Made by a program: the position numbers and the translations under genes
Notes under the pieces: model-generated
Databases searched by the model: none
What the model was told of the DNA's origin: nothing
Seen by the model: only the letters and a program-made list of their open reading frames with translations
Part shown: positions 8,078 to 16,217 of the stretch, one piece after another
Position numbering within the stretch: the stretch's first letter is position 1
Layout of the letters: each line of letters starts with the position of its first letter
NCBI GenBank assembly: GCA_045649265.1
Contig: JAZRPO010000071.1
Span: 1-37,644 of the forward strand
Direction of reading: 5' to 3'
DNA: 37,644 nucleotides
From: SIG480 sp045649265
GTDB taxonomy: Bacteria > Bacillota > Clostridia > Oscillospirales > JAAYXM01

Positions 8078-9028
8078 TTAATATTCACTGATTTCAGTAG
8101 CTATTGCATCTAAAAAAAGTTGGGCATTGTTGCTCAAATCATAAGGAAACTCGGACCGCGATATGCGCCGAACCTCATCAAGATTGCCGGCGTGGATTGC
8201 AGAAATCGCCAAAGAGCAAAAGCCGGACATTTTCTCTGCGGAAAAAGATATTTTTTCCCACAAATCCCGGAAGCTCTCGTCTTCTCCCGGTACGAAAGTG
8301 TGAATCTTATCAAGATTCGTTTTAATCGTTTTAAATGAGTTAATAGCAGTATTGAGATGCGCTTCATCATTCGAGGTTTCATAAAGGTTAAGGCAGTGGC
8401 TTGCATAGTTCGCATCGGTGATATACTGCATCGTGGTTACATAGTCGAGAAGGAGTGTATATTCCGCAAGCATCTTGTTGAGAAGAGTATATTTGCCATC
8501 TTCAATCCTGATTGAACTCATAACTGCAGAAAATACGGGGTCATCCTCCGAGAAAAGAGATTCGGGGCAGACAAAGGCAAAGTGATAAAAGGAGGTAAGC
8601 CCCTTGGCAACAAAATCAACTCTCATGCGTCCGCCTATGCGGGAATAGGTTCTGTATCCAAGGGTTTTTCCGTAAGTCACCATACCGGCTTCCTCGTCAT
8701 TGGGAAGGTCGAGACTGTTGATGGCATATTCCTCTGCTGTCATCATAAGGTCAGCTTCGCTATCCGGATTATAAATGTAAATTTCAGTTCCGGCCTCTTC
8801 AAAGCTTATGTGGTTGTCAACATTAAAGTTCCCCACTCGCTCAAAAGTTTCGGGATATTCCAGAATAATTCCGAGGAGCGGATTTTCATATCTTGCAAAA
8901 CTGAGCTCGGCTACATTTTCCGCGGGCTCGTTTATTGCACCTGAGATATACTCCTCGTTTTTTGATGCACATGCGCAGAGATTAAGAAGTAAAAAAAGAA
9001 TGCAAAAGACAGAGACAACCTTTTTCAT
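8078..9028 (-). CDS. Hypothetical lipoprotein following yifB
   Basis: The 316-residue product has a lysine pair, a long hydrophobic signal and a lipobox ending LCAC (cysteine about residue 20), so it is predicted to be anchored outside the membrane. Residues about 45-175 contain alternating strands and a segment like those of PsbP/DcrB-type surface domains (ENPLLGIILEYPETFERV), which I note only as a resemblance. The C-terminal 130 residues look helical. It starts 33 bases after the yifB stop with AGGAGAGG upstream and is followed by a terminator, so it is the last gene of that unit. The function is unknown. Confidence 0.72.
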   Translation of the reverse strand: MKKVVSVFCILFLLLNLCACASKNEEYISGAINEPAENVAELSFARYENPLLGIILEYPETFERVGNFNVDNHISFEEAGTEIYIYNPDSEADLMMTAEEYAINSLDLPNDEEAGMVTYGKTLGYRTYSRIGGRMRVDFVAKGLTSFYHFAFVCPESLFSEDDPVFSAVMSSIRIEDGKYTLLNKMLAEYTLLLDYVTTMQYITDANYASHCLNLYETSNDEAHLNTAINSFKTIKTNLDKIHTFVPGEDESFRDLWEKISFSAEKMSGFCSLAISAIHAGNLDEVRRISRSEFPYDLSNNAQLFLDAIATEISEY

Positions 9029-9061
9029 TGATACCTCTCCTTTTTAATTTATAGTAAAACA

Positions 9062-10576
9062 TCAGTCATTGCTTCTGTCGAGAGAACGATACTGAATTGC
9101 TTCCGCTATGTGGGAAGAGAGGATAACATCACTTTCTGCAAGATCTGCTATTGTAAGAGCAAGGCGCAGAATCTTATCATACGACCGACCTGTAAGACCA
9201 AGCGCATCAAAGGCTGATTTAAGGAGCGTTGCCGCATCACCATCAAGCTTTATAATTTTGTGAAGCTCGCTCGGAGAGATTTGCGCGTTGCAAAGAACCC
9301 CTCTCGTTTGAGCGCGAGCTCTTGCGGCATTTACGCGTTTTCTGATTTCTTCGGAGCTTTCTCCGGGCTCAACCTTTGACATATCGTCATAGGTAACGTT
9401 CGGAACGGAGACATGGATATCAATTCTGTCAAGAAGCGGACCTGAAATCTTGCCAATATAATTTTTGACAGACAGGTCAGAGCACGTGCATTCGTGCGCC
9501 GGAGTTTCGTAGCCTCGCCACCCGCATTTGCAAGGGTTCATCGCGCATACAAGCATAAACTGCGAGGGGTAGGTGACCGAGCCTGCAGCGCGCGAAAGTA
9601 CAATTTTCCCGGTTTCCATCGGTTGCCTTAAAATTTCGAGCGAATCGCGGCGAAATTCAGGAAGCTCGTCTAAAAACAAGATGCCGTTGTGCGAAAGTGA
9701 AAGCTCACCCGGGAGGAGCGATGCGCCTCCGCCTGAAAGTGCCGCAGGAGTAGCAGAATGGTGTGGGGCGCGGAACGGGCGGTCAACCACAAGCGGTTGC
9801 TCGTTTGACACAAGGCCGCGAATTGAGTGCAACCCGGTTGTTTTGAGAGATTCTTCATGTGTCATATCGGGAAGGATAGAGGGAATGCGCTCGGCAAGCA
9901 TGCTCTTTCCTGAGCCGGGAGGGCCAATCATAAGGAGATTATGCCCGCCTGCTGCGGCAATTTCAAGCGCACGCTTAACGTTTTCCTGACCTTTTACATC
10001 TGAAAAATCAAGATGATTTCGGTTTGTTTTAGCAGGCTTCCATACAGGCTCGCGGTAAAGCGACTCCTCCTTTTTGAAATAACGCACGAGTTGTTGAATG
10101 GATTTTACGCCATATACTGAGAGTTCTTCTCCGGCAAGAGAAGCTTCCTTTGCATTTTCAAAAGGCACAAAAAGGTGTTTCAGTCCGTTTTCTTTTGCGG
10201 CAATGGCCATCGACAGAACACCGCGTGCAGGGCGAAGCTCTCCGTTTAAGGAAAGCTCGCCGATAAAGCCGCAGCTTTTCGGGATTTCAGGGAGCTGCTT
10301 TGAAGCAACTAAAATCCCCAGAAGTATGGGAAGGTCATATACAGGGCCCTCTTTTTTTGTTCCCGCGGGAGCAAGATTGATGGTTATTTTGTTTTTCGGA
10401 AAATCTGCATCGAGATTTTTTATGGAAGCGCGAACGCGGTCTCGCGACTCTTTGACGGCAGCATCAGGAAGCCCGACAACATCAAAGCTCGGAAGGCCTC
10501 CCGACAAAAAGCATTCCACGGTTACGATATACCCGTCAGCTCCGTCAAGCCCAAAGGAAAGTATTTTTGATACCAA
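9062..10576 (-). CDS. yifB: YifB/ComM-family AAA ATPase (Mg-chelatase-like)
   Basis: The 504 residues are full length for YifB/ComM. An N-terminal Lon-S16-like fold (1-170, GLPSFDVVGLPDAAVKESR) is followed by a Mg-chelatase-type AAA domain with Walker A GPPGSGKS at 218-225 and Walker B FLDEL at 301-305, then a cysteine-containing insert (MNPCKCGWRG) and a C-terminal domain with GLTGRSYDKILRLA. ComM in Vibrio acts as a hexameric branch-migration helicase during transformation; whether that holds here is inference. The start is a TTG at 10576 that aligns with the family's conserved first residues; its GGTGGGG ribosome site is moderate. A promoter lies at 10626-10654. Confidence 0.92.
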   Translation of the reverse strand: MVSKILSFGLDGADGYIVTVECFLSGGLPSFDVVGLPDAAVKESRDRVRASIKNLDADFPKNKITINLAPAGTKKEGPVYDLPILLGILVASKQLPEIPKSCGFIGELSLNGELRPARGVLSMAIAAKENGLKHLFVPFENAKEASLAGEELSVYGVKSIQQLVRYFKKEESLYREPVWKPAKTNRNHLDFSDVKGQENVKRALEIAAAGGHNLLMIGPPGSGKSMLAERIPSILPDMTHEESLKTTGLHSIRGLVSNEQPLVVDRPFRAPHHSATPAALSGGGASLLPGELSLSHNGILFLDELPEFRRDSLEILRQPMETGKIVLSRAAGSVTYPSQFMLVCAMNPCKCGWRGYETPAHECTCSDLSVKNYIGKISGPLLDRIDIHVSVPNVTYDDMSKVEPGESSEEIRKRVNAARARAQTRGVLCNAQISPSELHKIIKLDGDAATLLKSAFDALGLTGRSYDKILRLALTIADLAESDVILSSHIAEAIQYRSLDRSND

Positions 10577-10900
10577 AAAAACCCCACCAATCGTTTTAAA
10601 TCAAGCAAAACAAATACTTATTTATATTATAAAACATTTTTTCGAGGATTTCAACAGGTTCTTCATGAACCTATAACTTTATTTATTTGTCATACATCAT
10701 TGTAACACCTACAATATTTATGTTGCCCGCAAGGCAATTATTTCTTGATTTTAAAGTCGTTTTGTGTTAATGTATAAGTGGAGGAAAAGTTGTAAAAATT
10801 ATTACTTTTCAAAACATAAACCGAATATATGTCTTGTTATGTATGAACTGTACAAATTAATTAAATAATAAAATATAAAAATATAAAGGAGTAGAGTAGT
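10577..10900. other. Divergent intergenic region between yifB and the NagB-like operon
   Basis: This 324-base gap holds the yifB promoter (10626-10654, minus). Just upstream of it is an inverted repeat AGGTTC-5-GAACCT (10656-10672), and further on a second, TTGCC-5-GGCAA (10723-10737); either could be an operator, but neither matches a motif I know. I find no convincing sigma-A promoter for the plus-strand operon: TTGTTA near 10832 has only TTAATT at 17 bases. This leader is AT-rich and ends with AAAGGAG before the ATG at 10901. No gene-sized frame with a ribosome site is seen. Confidence 0.5.
10626..10654 (-). promoter_or_regulatory. Promoter of yifB
   Basis: On the minus strand TTGAAA (10654-10649), a 17-base spacer and TATAAT (10631-10626) form a near-consensus sigma-A promoter about 50 bases ahead of the TTG start. 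Confidence 0.75.
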
Positions 10901-11656
10901 ATGGTCACAAAAAAGGTAGAAAAGCTTCCCGTTAAAATTTATGCAACAAGGGAAGAAATGGGATGCGATGCTGCAATCGACGCAGCAAGGATTATCAATG
11001 CTGTAATCAGCAAAAACGGAGTAGCAAATGTTGTTTTTGCTGCGGCACCCTCGCAGGATGATTTGCTTGAAAATCTTTTGAAGCAGGATATTGACTGGAG
11101 CAAGGTAAGAGCATTTCATCAGGATGAATACATAGGTATAGATGAAAACGAGCCGGCAGGCTTCGGTAATTTTTTAAACCGTGCAATTTTTGATAAAGTA
11201 AATTTCAAAGAAAAGCATTATCTGCTTTGCGAAGCTGACCGTGCAGAAGAAAAATGCAATGAATACGCAAAATTGCTCACGGATTATCCCATTGATTTGA
11301 TCTTTTTAGGAATCGGGGAAAACGGACATCTTGCCTTCAATGACCCTGCAGTTGCAGATTTTGAAGATCCGAAAATGATTAAAATAGTTGAGCTTGATGA
11401 TGTATGCCGTCAGCAACAGGTTAATGACGGATGCTTTGCAACCCTCGATGATGTTCCAAAGCAGGCAATGTCACTTACCATGTCATTTATTATGTCGGTG
11501 CCTCATGCAATTTGTGTTGTTCCTACCATTCGCAAGGCTAACGCCGTGTATAATGCACTTTTAGGGCCTGTTACTACAGCTTGCCCTGCAAGTATTTTAA
11601 GAAATCACAATGATGCGGTTCTTTATCTTGATAAGGACAGCGCTTCAAAGATTTAA
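10901..11656 (+). CDS. NagB-like sugar-phosphate isomerase/deaminase
   Basis: The 251-residue product belongs to the glucosamine-6-phosphate deaminase / 6-phosphogluconolactonase fold. HQDEY (D75) and GIGENGHLAFNDP (H143) correspond to the active-site loops of NagB, and the later region with a DVCRQQQ start and an SLT motif is also family-typical. The ENGHLAFNDP form differs from the FNEP of classical NagB and marks a subgroup often found with sugar oxidoreductases. Classical NagB converts glucosamine-6-phosphate to fructose-6-phosphate and ammonia. No kinase, PTS or NagA is nearby, so the real substrate is open. It is the first gene of a five-gene operon; AAAGGAG lies upstream of the ATG. 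Confidence 0.8.
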   Translation: MVTKKVEKLPVKIYATREEMGCDAAIDAARIINAVISKNGVANVVFAAAPSQDDLLENLLKQDIDWSKVRAFHQDEYIGIDENEPAGFGNFLNRAIFDKVNFKEKHYLLCEADRAEEKCNEYAKLLTDYPIDLIFLGIGENGHLAFNDPAVADFEDPKMIKIVELDDVCRQQQVNDGCFATLDDVPKQAMSLTMSFIMSVPHAICVVPTIRKANAVYNALLGPVTTACPASILRNHNDAVLYLDKDSASKI

Positions 11657-11713
11657 ATTGCGAAACATATAATACGCAATGGTAATTTTTAACTTAATAA
11701 AGGAGAAGCTGAC

Positions 11714-12775
11714 ATGAAAAAATTAAGAGTACTTATAGTAGGCGCTGCCTTTTCTGCGGACTTGCATTCGGACGGATACAGCAGAATCATGGATAAGGTA
11801 GACATTGTGGGCATATGTGATAAAAATACAGATGCCATAAAGGCTTTGGCTGACCGATATGGCTTCAAGGGGTATCAGGCGTTCGACGATATAGATACCG
11901 CCATTGCAAACTGTGATTGTGATCTCGTAGATATTTGCATGCCGAACTTCCTGCATCACGATGTAGCAATAAAGGCAATGAATGCAGGCAGAGATATTAT
12001 CTGCGAAAAACCCCTCGCTACCACGGTAGAAGATGCAGAGGATATGGTAAATACTGCTGCAAGGCTTGGAAAGCATATCTATTATGCAGAGGACTGGTTG
12101 TTTGCACCTGCTTTCAGGAAGGCGCTTTCACTAATAGAAAGCGGTCAGCTTGGAAAAGTGCTCTACGTAAGAGCAAGAGAGTGCCATAGCGGATCTCACA
12201 GTCCGTTTGCACAGACTATCAAATATTGCGGCGGCGGATGCATGGTGCATTTAGGTGTTCACCCCATATCATTTATGCTTGCCATGAAAAACAATAAATG
12301 GTCTGAGCTTTCTGCGATGACTTCGGGCGGAGGAGAAAACAATATTCTTCATCAGAAGATGGAAGGCGAGGACTGGGCAGGTGCATTTATGCGCTTTGAA
12401 GACGGTACATATGCCACATTAGAGGCCAACTACATTACTGTCGGCGGTATGGAAGATATTCTTGATGTATACTGCGAAAAGGGAACTATCCATGTTGATT
12501 TGTCATTCTCCGGCCCCGTAAAGGTTTTTTCAATTCCGGGACTTGATTACACTATTGAAAAGGCAGAGGTTACCACGGGTTGGTCAAATGTTGCGGTTGA
12601 CGAAAAATACTCTCTTGGATATTGCGGAGAGATAAATCATTTTGTTGACTGCGCACTTGAAGGAAAAGATGCACAGGTAGGTTTAAGAGGCGTTGACGGT
12701 TACGAAACTTTAAGAGTTGCTAACCTGATTTATAAATCTGCCGCTGAGGGTGTTAATATAAAAAATACAAAATAG
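11714..12775 (+). CDS. Gfo/Idh/MocA-family NAD(P)-dependent oxidoreductase
   Basis: The 353-residue product has an N-terminal Rossmann fold (RVLIVGAAFSA, residues 5-15), the family lysine motif EKPL at 98-101, and a C-terminal substrate domain. In the usual G-G-G-x3-D-x-G-x-H active-site motif the Asp is replaced: here it reads GGGCMVHLGVH (173-183), with H179 in that place and H183 kept. Members oxidise or reduce hydroxyl groups of sugars, inositols or sugar derivatives. AAGGAGAAG precedes the ATG, 57 bases after the NagB-like gene. Substrate unknown; the operon suggests a sugar acid or amino sugar acid. Confidence 0.85.
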   Translation: MKKLRVLIVGAAFSADLHSDGYSRIMDKVDIVGICDKNTDAIKALADRYGFKGYQAFDDIDTAIANCDCDLVDICMPNFLHHDVAIKAMNAGRDIICEKPLATTVEDAEDMVNTAARLGKHIYYAEDWLFAPAFRKALSLIESGQLGKVLYVRARECHSGSHSPFAQTIKYCGGGCMVHLGVHPISFMLAMKNNKWSELSAMTSGGGENNILHQKMEGEDWAGAFMRFEDGTYATLEANYITVGGMEDILDVYCEKGTIHVDLSFSGPVKVFSIPGLDYTIEKAEVTTGWSNVAVDEKYSLGYCGEINHFVDCALEGKDAQVGLRGVDGYETLRVANLIYKSAAEGVNIKNTK

Positions 12776-12788
12776 GAACGTGTGATTT

Positions 12789-15353
12789 ATGAAAAATAAA
12801 ATCAAAGACATACAAATTCCTGTAACTATTGGTGGAGTTACTTTTAAAAATCCTTTTTTTGTAGCATCAGGACCTACTACAAAATCTGTCAAGCAGTTAG
12901 TGAGGATTGAAGAAACCGGTTGGGCAGCCGCATCTATAAAATTGAGCATAGATCCTGCACCGTATATTAACCGCAAACCGCGCTATTCTATTTTTAAGGA
13001 CAGAGATGCGCTGGCATTCACTGCGGAGAAGCGACTGACATTTGAAGAAGGCTTGCAGCTGATTAGGGACGCAAAGCCCCTTCTTCATGACTTGAAGCTC
13101 ATGGCGAACATCACATACGCCGGAGATAATGGTGTTGATGGCTGGGTAAACATGGCTAAAAAGTTTGAAGAGGTAGGCGCTGATATTATTGAGCTTAATA
13201 TGTGTTGCCCGAACATGAGCTACAATCTTGAAATGACCAGCGGAGGAAGCTGCTCTGCGAAAAAGCAAACGGGCGCAAGCATGGGCCAGCAAGCAGAAAC
13301 TGCGGCTGAAATCGCAAGAGCGGTAAAGAATGCAATATCAATTCCTTTGTTTGTAAAACTAACTCCCGAAGGGGGCCAGATTGCAAAGGTTGCAAAGGCG
13401 CTGTATGAAGCAGGAGCCGATGCGGTTGGCGGAACGGGAAACCGTCTTGGAATGCCGCCTATTGATATTGACGATCCGGGCAAAGCATATTATCATCTCC
13501 AAAAGGAAATTTCCATGGGCTGTCACTGCGGCAAATGGTTAAAGCCTTTGGCTCAGAGAGATACATATGAAATCCGCAAGGTTTGCGGTATGGATGCGCC
13601 TATTATGGCAGCCGGAGGAATAACAGACTGGCGTGATGCGGTTGAGATGATCCTGTGCGGAGGCACCCTGCTTGGTGTTTGTGCAGAAACATTGATTTCA
13701 GGATATGATATTTGCAGGCCTATGATTGCAGGTCTTGATAAATACATGCAGGAGCACGGATACTCTGATTTGTCTCAAATGAGAGGCTTGGTGGTTCCTG
13801 AGGTCAGAACGGCAAGCGATGTAACCATTTTTGCAGGATATGCAAAAATTAAGGAGCCTAACCTTTCGGCTCCTTGTAAGAGTGCGTGCCCGCATCATGT
13901 GCCGACACAGGCTTATATACAAAAGATTGCAAAGGGTGAATATAAAGAAGCTTATGACCTTATCACAGGCAAAAATCCGCTGCAAAACATTTGCTCCTTC
14001 GTATGTAATCATCCCTGTGAAGATGCATGCATAAGAGGCGGATATGATTCACCTGTAAAAATACGTCAGCTGAAAAGATTCGTTCTTGAATACGGAAAGC
14101 AACAGGGCTGGACTCCTGCGTGGGCAAAGGCAGAGCCCAACGGACACAAAGTGGCAGTGGTCGGTGCAGGTCCCGCAGGGCTTGCGTGTGCATCAGAACT
14201 CCGAAAGGCCGGATATGATGTAACGGTTTTCGAAAAGGAAAACCGAGCAGGCGGACTAATCAGATACGGCATACCGAATTATGCTATGAATAAAGATGTT
14301 CTCGACAATGAAATTTCAATGCTTGAAGAACACGGCGTTCGTTTTGACTTCGGTAAGGAATTAGGCAAAGACATAACAGTTGAAGGTTTAAAGAAAGAGG
14401 GCTTTGAGGCTGTATTTTCCGCTATCGGCTGTAACAAGAAAAAGCAAAGCGCGATTCCGGGTGCAGAGATGGCACTGGATGCTTTGGAATTTTTGAAAAA
14501 TATTCTGTCAGAAAACCTTCCGGCTATTAAGAATAATGTTGTTGTTATCGGCAAAGGCTTTGCAGCTATGGATGCAGCAAGAAGTGCCAAAAAGCTTGGA
14601 GCAGAGCAGGTTACTTTGGTCTGGACAGCTAATTACGGAAAGAGCGGTTATGACAAGGAAACTCTCTTGCTTGCCGAAAAAGAGGGCGTTGTTCTTATAG
14701 ACAATGTAGATGTAACAAAAATTTCAGCCACATCGGTTGAATTGAATCGCAACGGAGTAGTTCTCACAATCCCGAGCGAACAGGTTATAATTGCAAATGA
14801 GTATGAGGCAGATGCGGATGCTCTCGGAGATGTTGAAACTAAAAACGGTTTTATAAAAATAACCGATGCGCGAACCAGTATAGACGGTGTTTATGCAGGC
14901 GGAAATGCAGTTCGTTCTGCTAATGTCATTACCGCTATTGCGGCAGGTAAAAATGCTGCAGCAGTTATAGACCGTGACATCAGGGGAGAGAAAGCCACGC
15001 TCGATGGCGTTATGGCAACCAAGACAGTTAATCCGGAAATAGTTCGTCAGAGAACTGGCTATCTGAAAAAGGATAACAATGTGTTAAAGCTTAATACTCC
15101 GACAAGCGGTTTTGAAATGTCTGAGCGCGTTATGACCGAAGAAGAAGCACAAAAAGAAGCGATGCGCTGCTTGAATTGCGGATGCGGAGAGGGCTGTCAG
15201 TTGTGTAAAACAATTTGCACCGACTTTGCGCCGGAGATTATTGATGCAGATAAAATGAGCATCCGTAAGGAAGACTGTGTGGCGTGCGGCATGTGCTTCA
15301 ATCGTTGCCCCAACGGCAATATTGAGATGGTAAACCTTGGATATAATGTATAA
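12789..15353 (+). CDS. FMN-FAD-[Fe-S] fusion oxidoreductase, dihydropyrimidine-dehydrogenase-like with permuted domains
   Basis: This 854-residue protein has three parts. Residues 1-345 resemble a dihydroorotate/dihydropyrimidine dehydrogenase FMN barrel (PreA type): NMCCPN at 137-142 matches the NLSCPH loop carrying the catalytic cysteine, and FVKLTPEGG and AAGGITDW follow. Residues 360-790 are a GltD/PreT-like unit with iron-sulfur cysteines (C363, C367, C402, C406, C410, C414), an FAD loop GAGPAG at 459-464, and an NADP-type fold around 595-625. The C-terminal 60 residues are ferredoxin-like (C803, C806, C810; C830, C833, C836, C840). In animal-type dihydropyrimidine dehydrogenase the FMN barrel follows the FAD/NADPH part; here it comes first. 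The substrate is unknown. It starts 13 bases after the Gfo/Idh gene. Confidence 0.82.
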   Translation: MKNKIKDIQIPVTIGGVTFKNPFFVASGPTTKSVKQLVRIEETGWAAASIKLSIDPAPYINRKPRYSIFKDRDALAFTAEKRLTFEEGLQLIRDAKPLLHDLKLMANITYAGDNGVDGWVNMAKKFEEVGADIIELNMCCPNMSYNLEMTSGGSCSAKKQTGASMGQQAETAAEIARAVKNAISIPLFVKLTPEGGQIAKVAKALYEAGADAVGGTGNRLGMPPIDIDDPGKAYYHLQKEISMGCHCGKWLKPLAQRDTYEIRKVCGMDAPIMAAGGITDWRDAVEMILCGGTLLGVCAETLISGYDICRPMIAGLDKYMQEHGYSDLSQMRGLVVPEVRTASDVTIFAGYAKIKEPNLSAPCKSACPHHVPTQAYIQKIAKGEYKEAYDLITGKNPLQNICSFVCNHPCEDACIRGGYDSPVKIRQLKRFVLEYGKQQGWTPAWAKAEPNGHKVAVVGAGPAGLACASELRKAGYDVTVFEKENRAGGLIRYGIPNYAMNKDVLDNEISMLEEHGVRFDFGKELGKDITVEGLKKEGFEAVFSAIGCNKKKQSAIPGAEMALDALEFLKNILSENLPAIKNNVVVIGKGFAAMDAARSAKKLGAEQVTLVWTANYGKSGYDKETLLLAEKEGVVLIDNVDVTKISATSVELNRNGVVLTIPSEQVIIANEYEADADALGDVETKNGFIKITDARTSIDGVYAGGNAVRSANVITAIAAGKNAAAVIDRDIRGEKATLDGVMATKTVNPEIVRQRTGYLKKDNNVLKLNTPTSGFEMSERVMTEEEAQKEAMRCLNCGCGEGCQLCKTICTDFAPEIIDADKMSIRKEDCVACGMCFNRCPNGNIEMVNLGYNV

Positions 15354-15371
15354 TTAGGAGGATGAACTATT

Positions 15372-16190
15372 ATGTATGCAGTTAATTTTGATATTTCAGG
15401 TCAAGTAGCTGTTATCACCGGCGGCGGTGGCATAATCTGCGGAACATTAGCAAAGGAAATGGCAAAAAAGGGCGTAAAGATAGCTCTTTTGGATTTGTTT
15501 GTAGAAAATGCTCAGAGCATTGCAGATGAAATTGTAGCATCCGGCGGTGATGCGGTTGCCATAAAAACAAATGTTCTTGATCGTGAAAGTTTAGAAGCTG
15601 CTCGCGAAAAGGTTATTGAAAAATATGGCAGAATTGACATTCTTGTAAATGGTGCAGGTGGAAATAAACCTCAGGCAACTACTACAAAGGATTTGGATTT
15701 CTTCCATTTAGACCTGGATGCATTCAAGTGGGTTTTTGATTTGAACGTAACAGGGGCCGTGTTGACTACAATGGTGTTTGGCGAAGTTATGGCAAAGCAA
15801 AAAAGCGGAAATGTTATAAATATAGCTTCTATGGCAAGCTATCATCCGCTTACCAATACAGTTGCGTATTGCGGCGCGAAAGCTGCGGTTGCAAACTTTA
15901 CAGAATGGATGGCAACCCACTTTAATCAGAATTACAGCAACGATATCCGAGTAAATGCAATCGCACCCGGATTTTTGCTTACAAATCAAAACAGATACCT
16001 TTTGACAAATGAGGACGGTTCAGCAACAGACCGTGGTCAGCGCGTTCTTGCAAAAACGCCTATGGGTCGTTACGGTGATCCGGTGGAGATGGCAGGCCCG
16101 GTTATGTTCCTTTGCTCAGAGGCGGCATCTTTTGTCAATGGCGCCGTTTTGCCGGTTGATGGCGGATTCTCGTCTTATTGGGGCGTATAA
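15372..16190 (+). CDS. SDR-family oxidoreductase, similar to D-mannonate oxidoreductase (UxuB/YjmF)
   Basis: The 272-residue product has the nucleotide loop TGGGGIICG (16-24), an NGAGG loop at 92-96, S152, and the catalytic pair Y165-x3-K169. The segment NGAGGNKPQATT and the C-terminal stretch with NQNRYLLTNEDGS and PVDGGFSSYWGV closely resemble, from memory, the Bacillus YjmF-type fructuronate/mannonate oxidoreductases of hexuronate operons. The expected activity is interconversion of a keto-sugar acid and a sugar acid with NAD(P). TAGGAGGATG lies just ahead of the ATG, and the gap from the fusion gene is 18 bases, so it is operonic. Confidence 0.85.
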   Translation: MYAVNFDISGQVAVITGGGGIICGTLAKEMAKKGVKIALLDLFVENAQSIADEIVASGGDAVAIKTNVLDRESLEAAREKVIEKYGRIDILVNGAGGNKPQATTTKDLDFFHLDLDAFKWVFDLNVTGAVLTTMVFGEVMAKQKSGNVINIASMASYHPLTNTVAYCGAKAAVANFTEWMATHFNQNYSNDIRVNAIAPGFLLTNQNRYLLTNEDGSATDRGQRVLAKTPMGRYGDPVEMAGPVMFLCSEAASFVNGAVLPVDGGFSSYWGV

Positions 16191-16217
16191 GAATTTAAAA
16201 GAGAAGGTGTTTTGATT

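Noticed and set aside
10802..11119. Minus-strand frame of 105 codons over the NagB-like gene start
   Set aside because: Cysteine/phenylalanine-rich shadow translation with no ribosome site, opposite a well-supported gene.
10901..11656. Asn in GENGH as a lost catalytic Asp of NagB
   Set aside because: Bacillus-type NagB proteins also have Asn at this place, so it is normal variation.
12789..15353. Loss of the catalytic cysteine in the FMN domain of the fusion
   Set aside because: I first aligned the wrong loop (GASMGQ). The catalytic cysteine of this family lies in the NLSCPH loop, and the matching NMCCPN keeps it.
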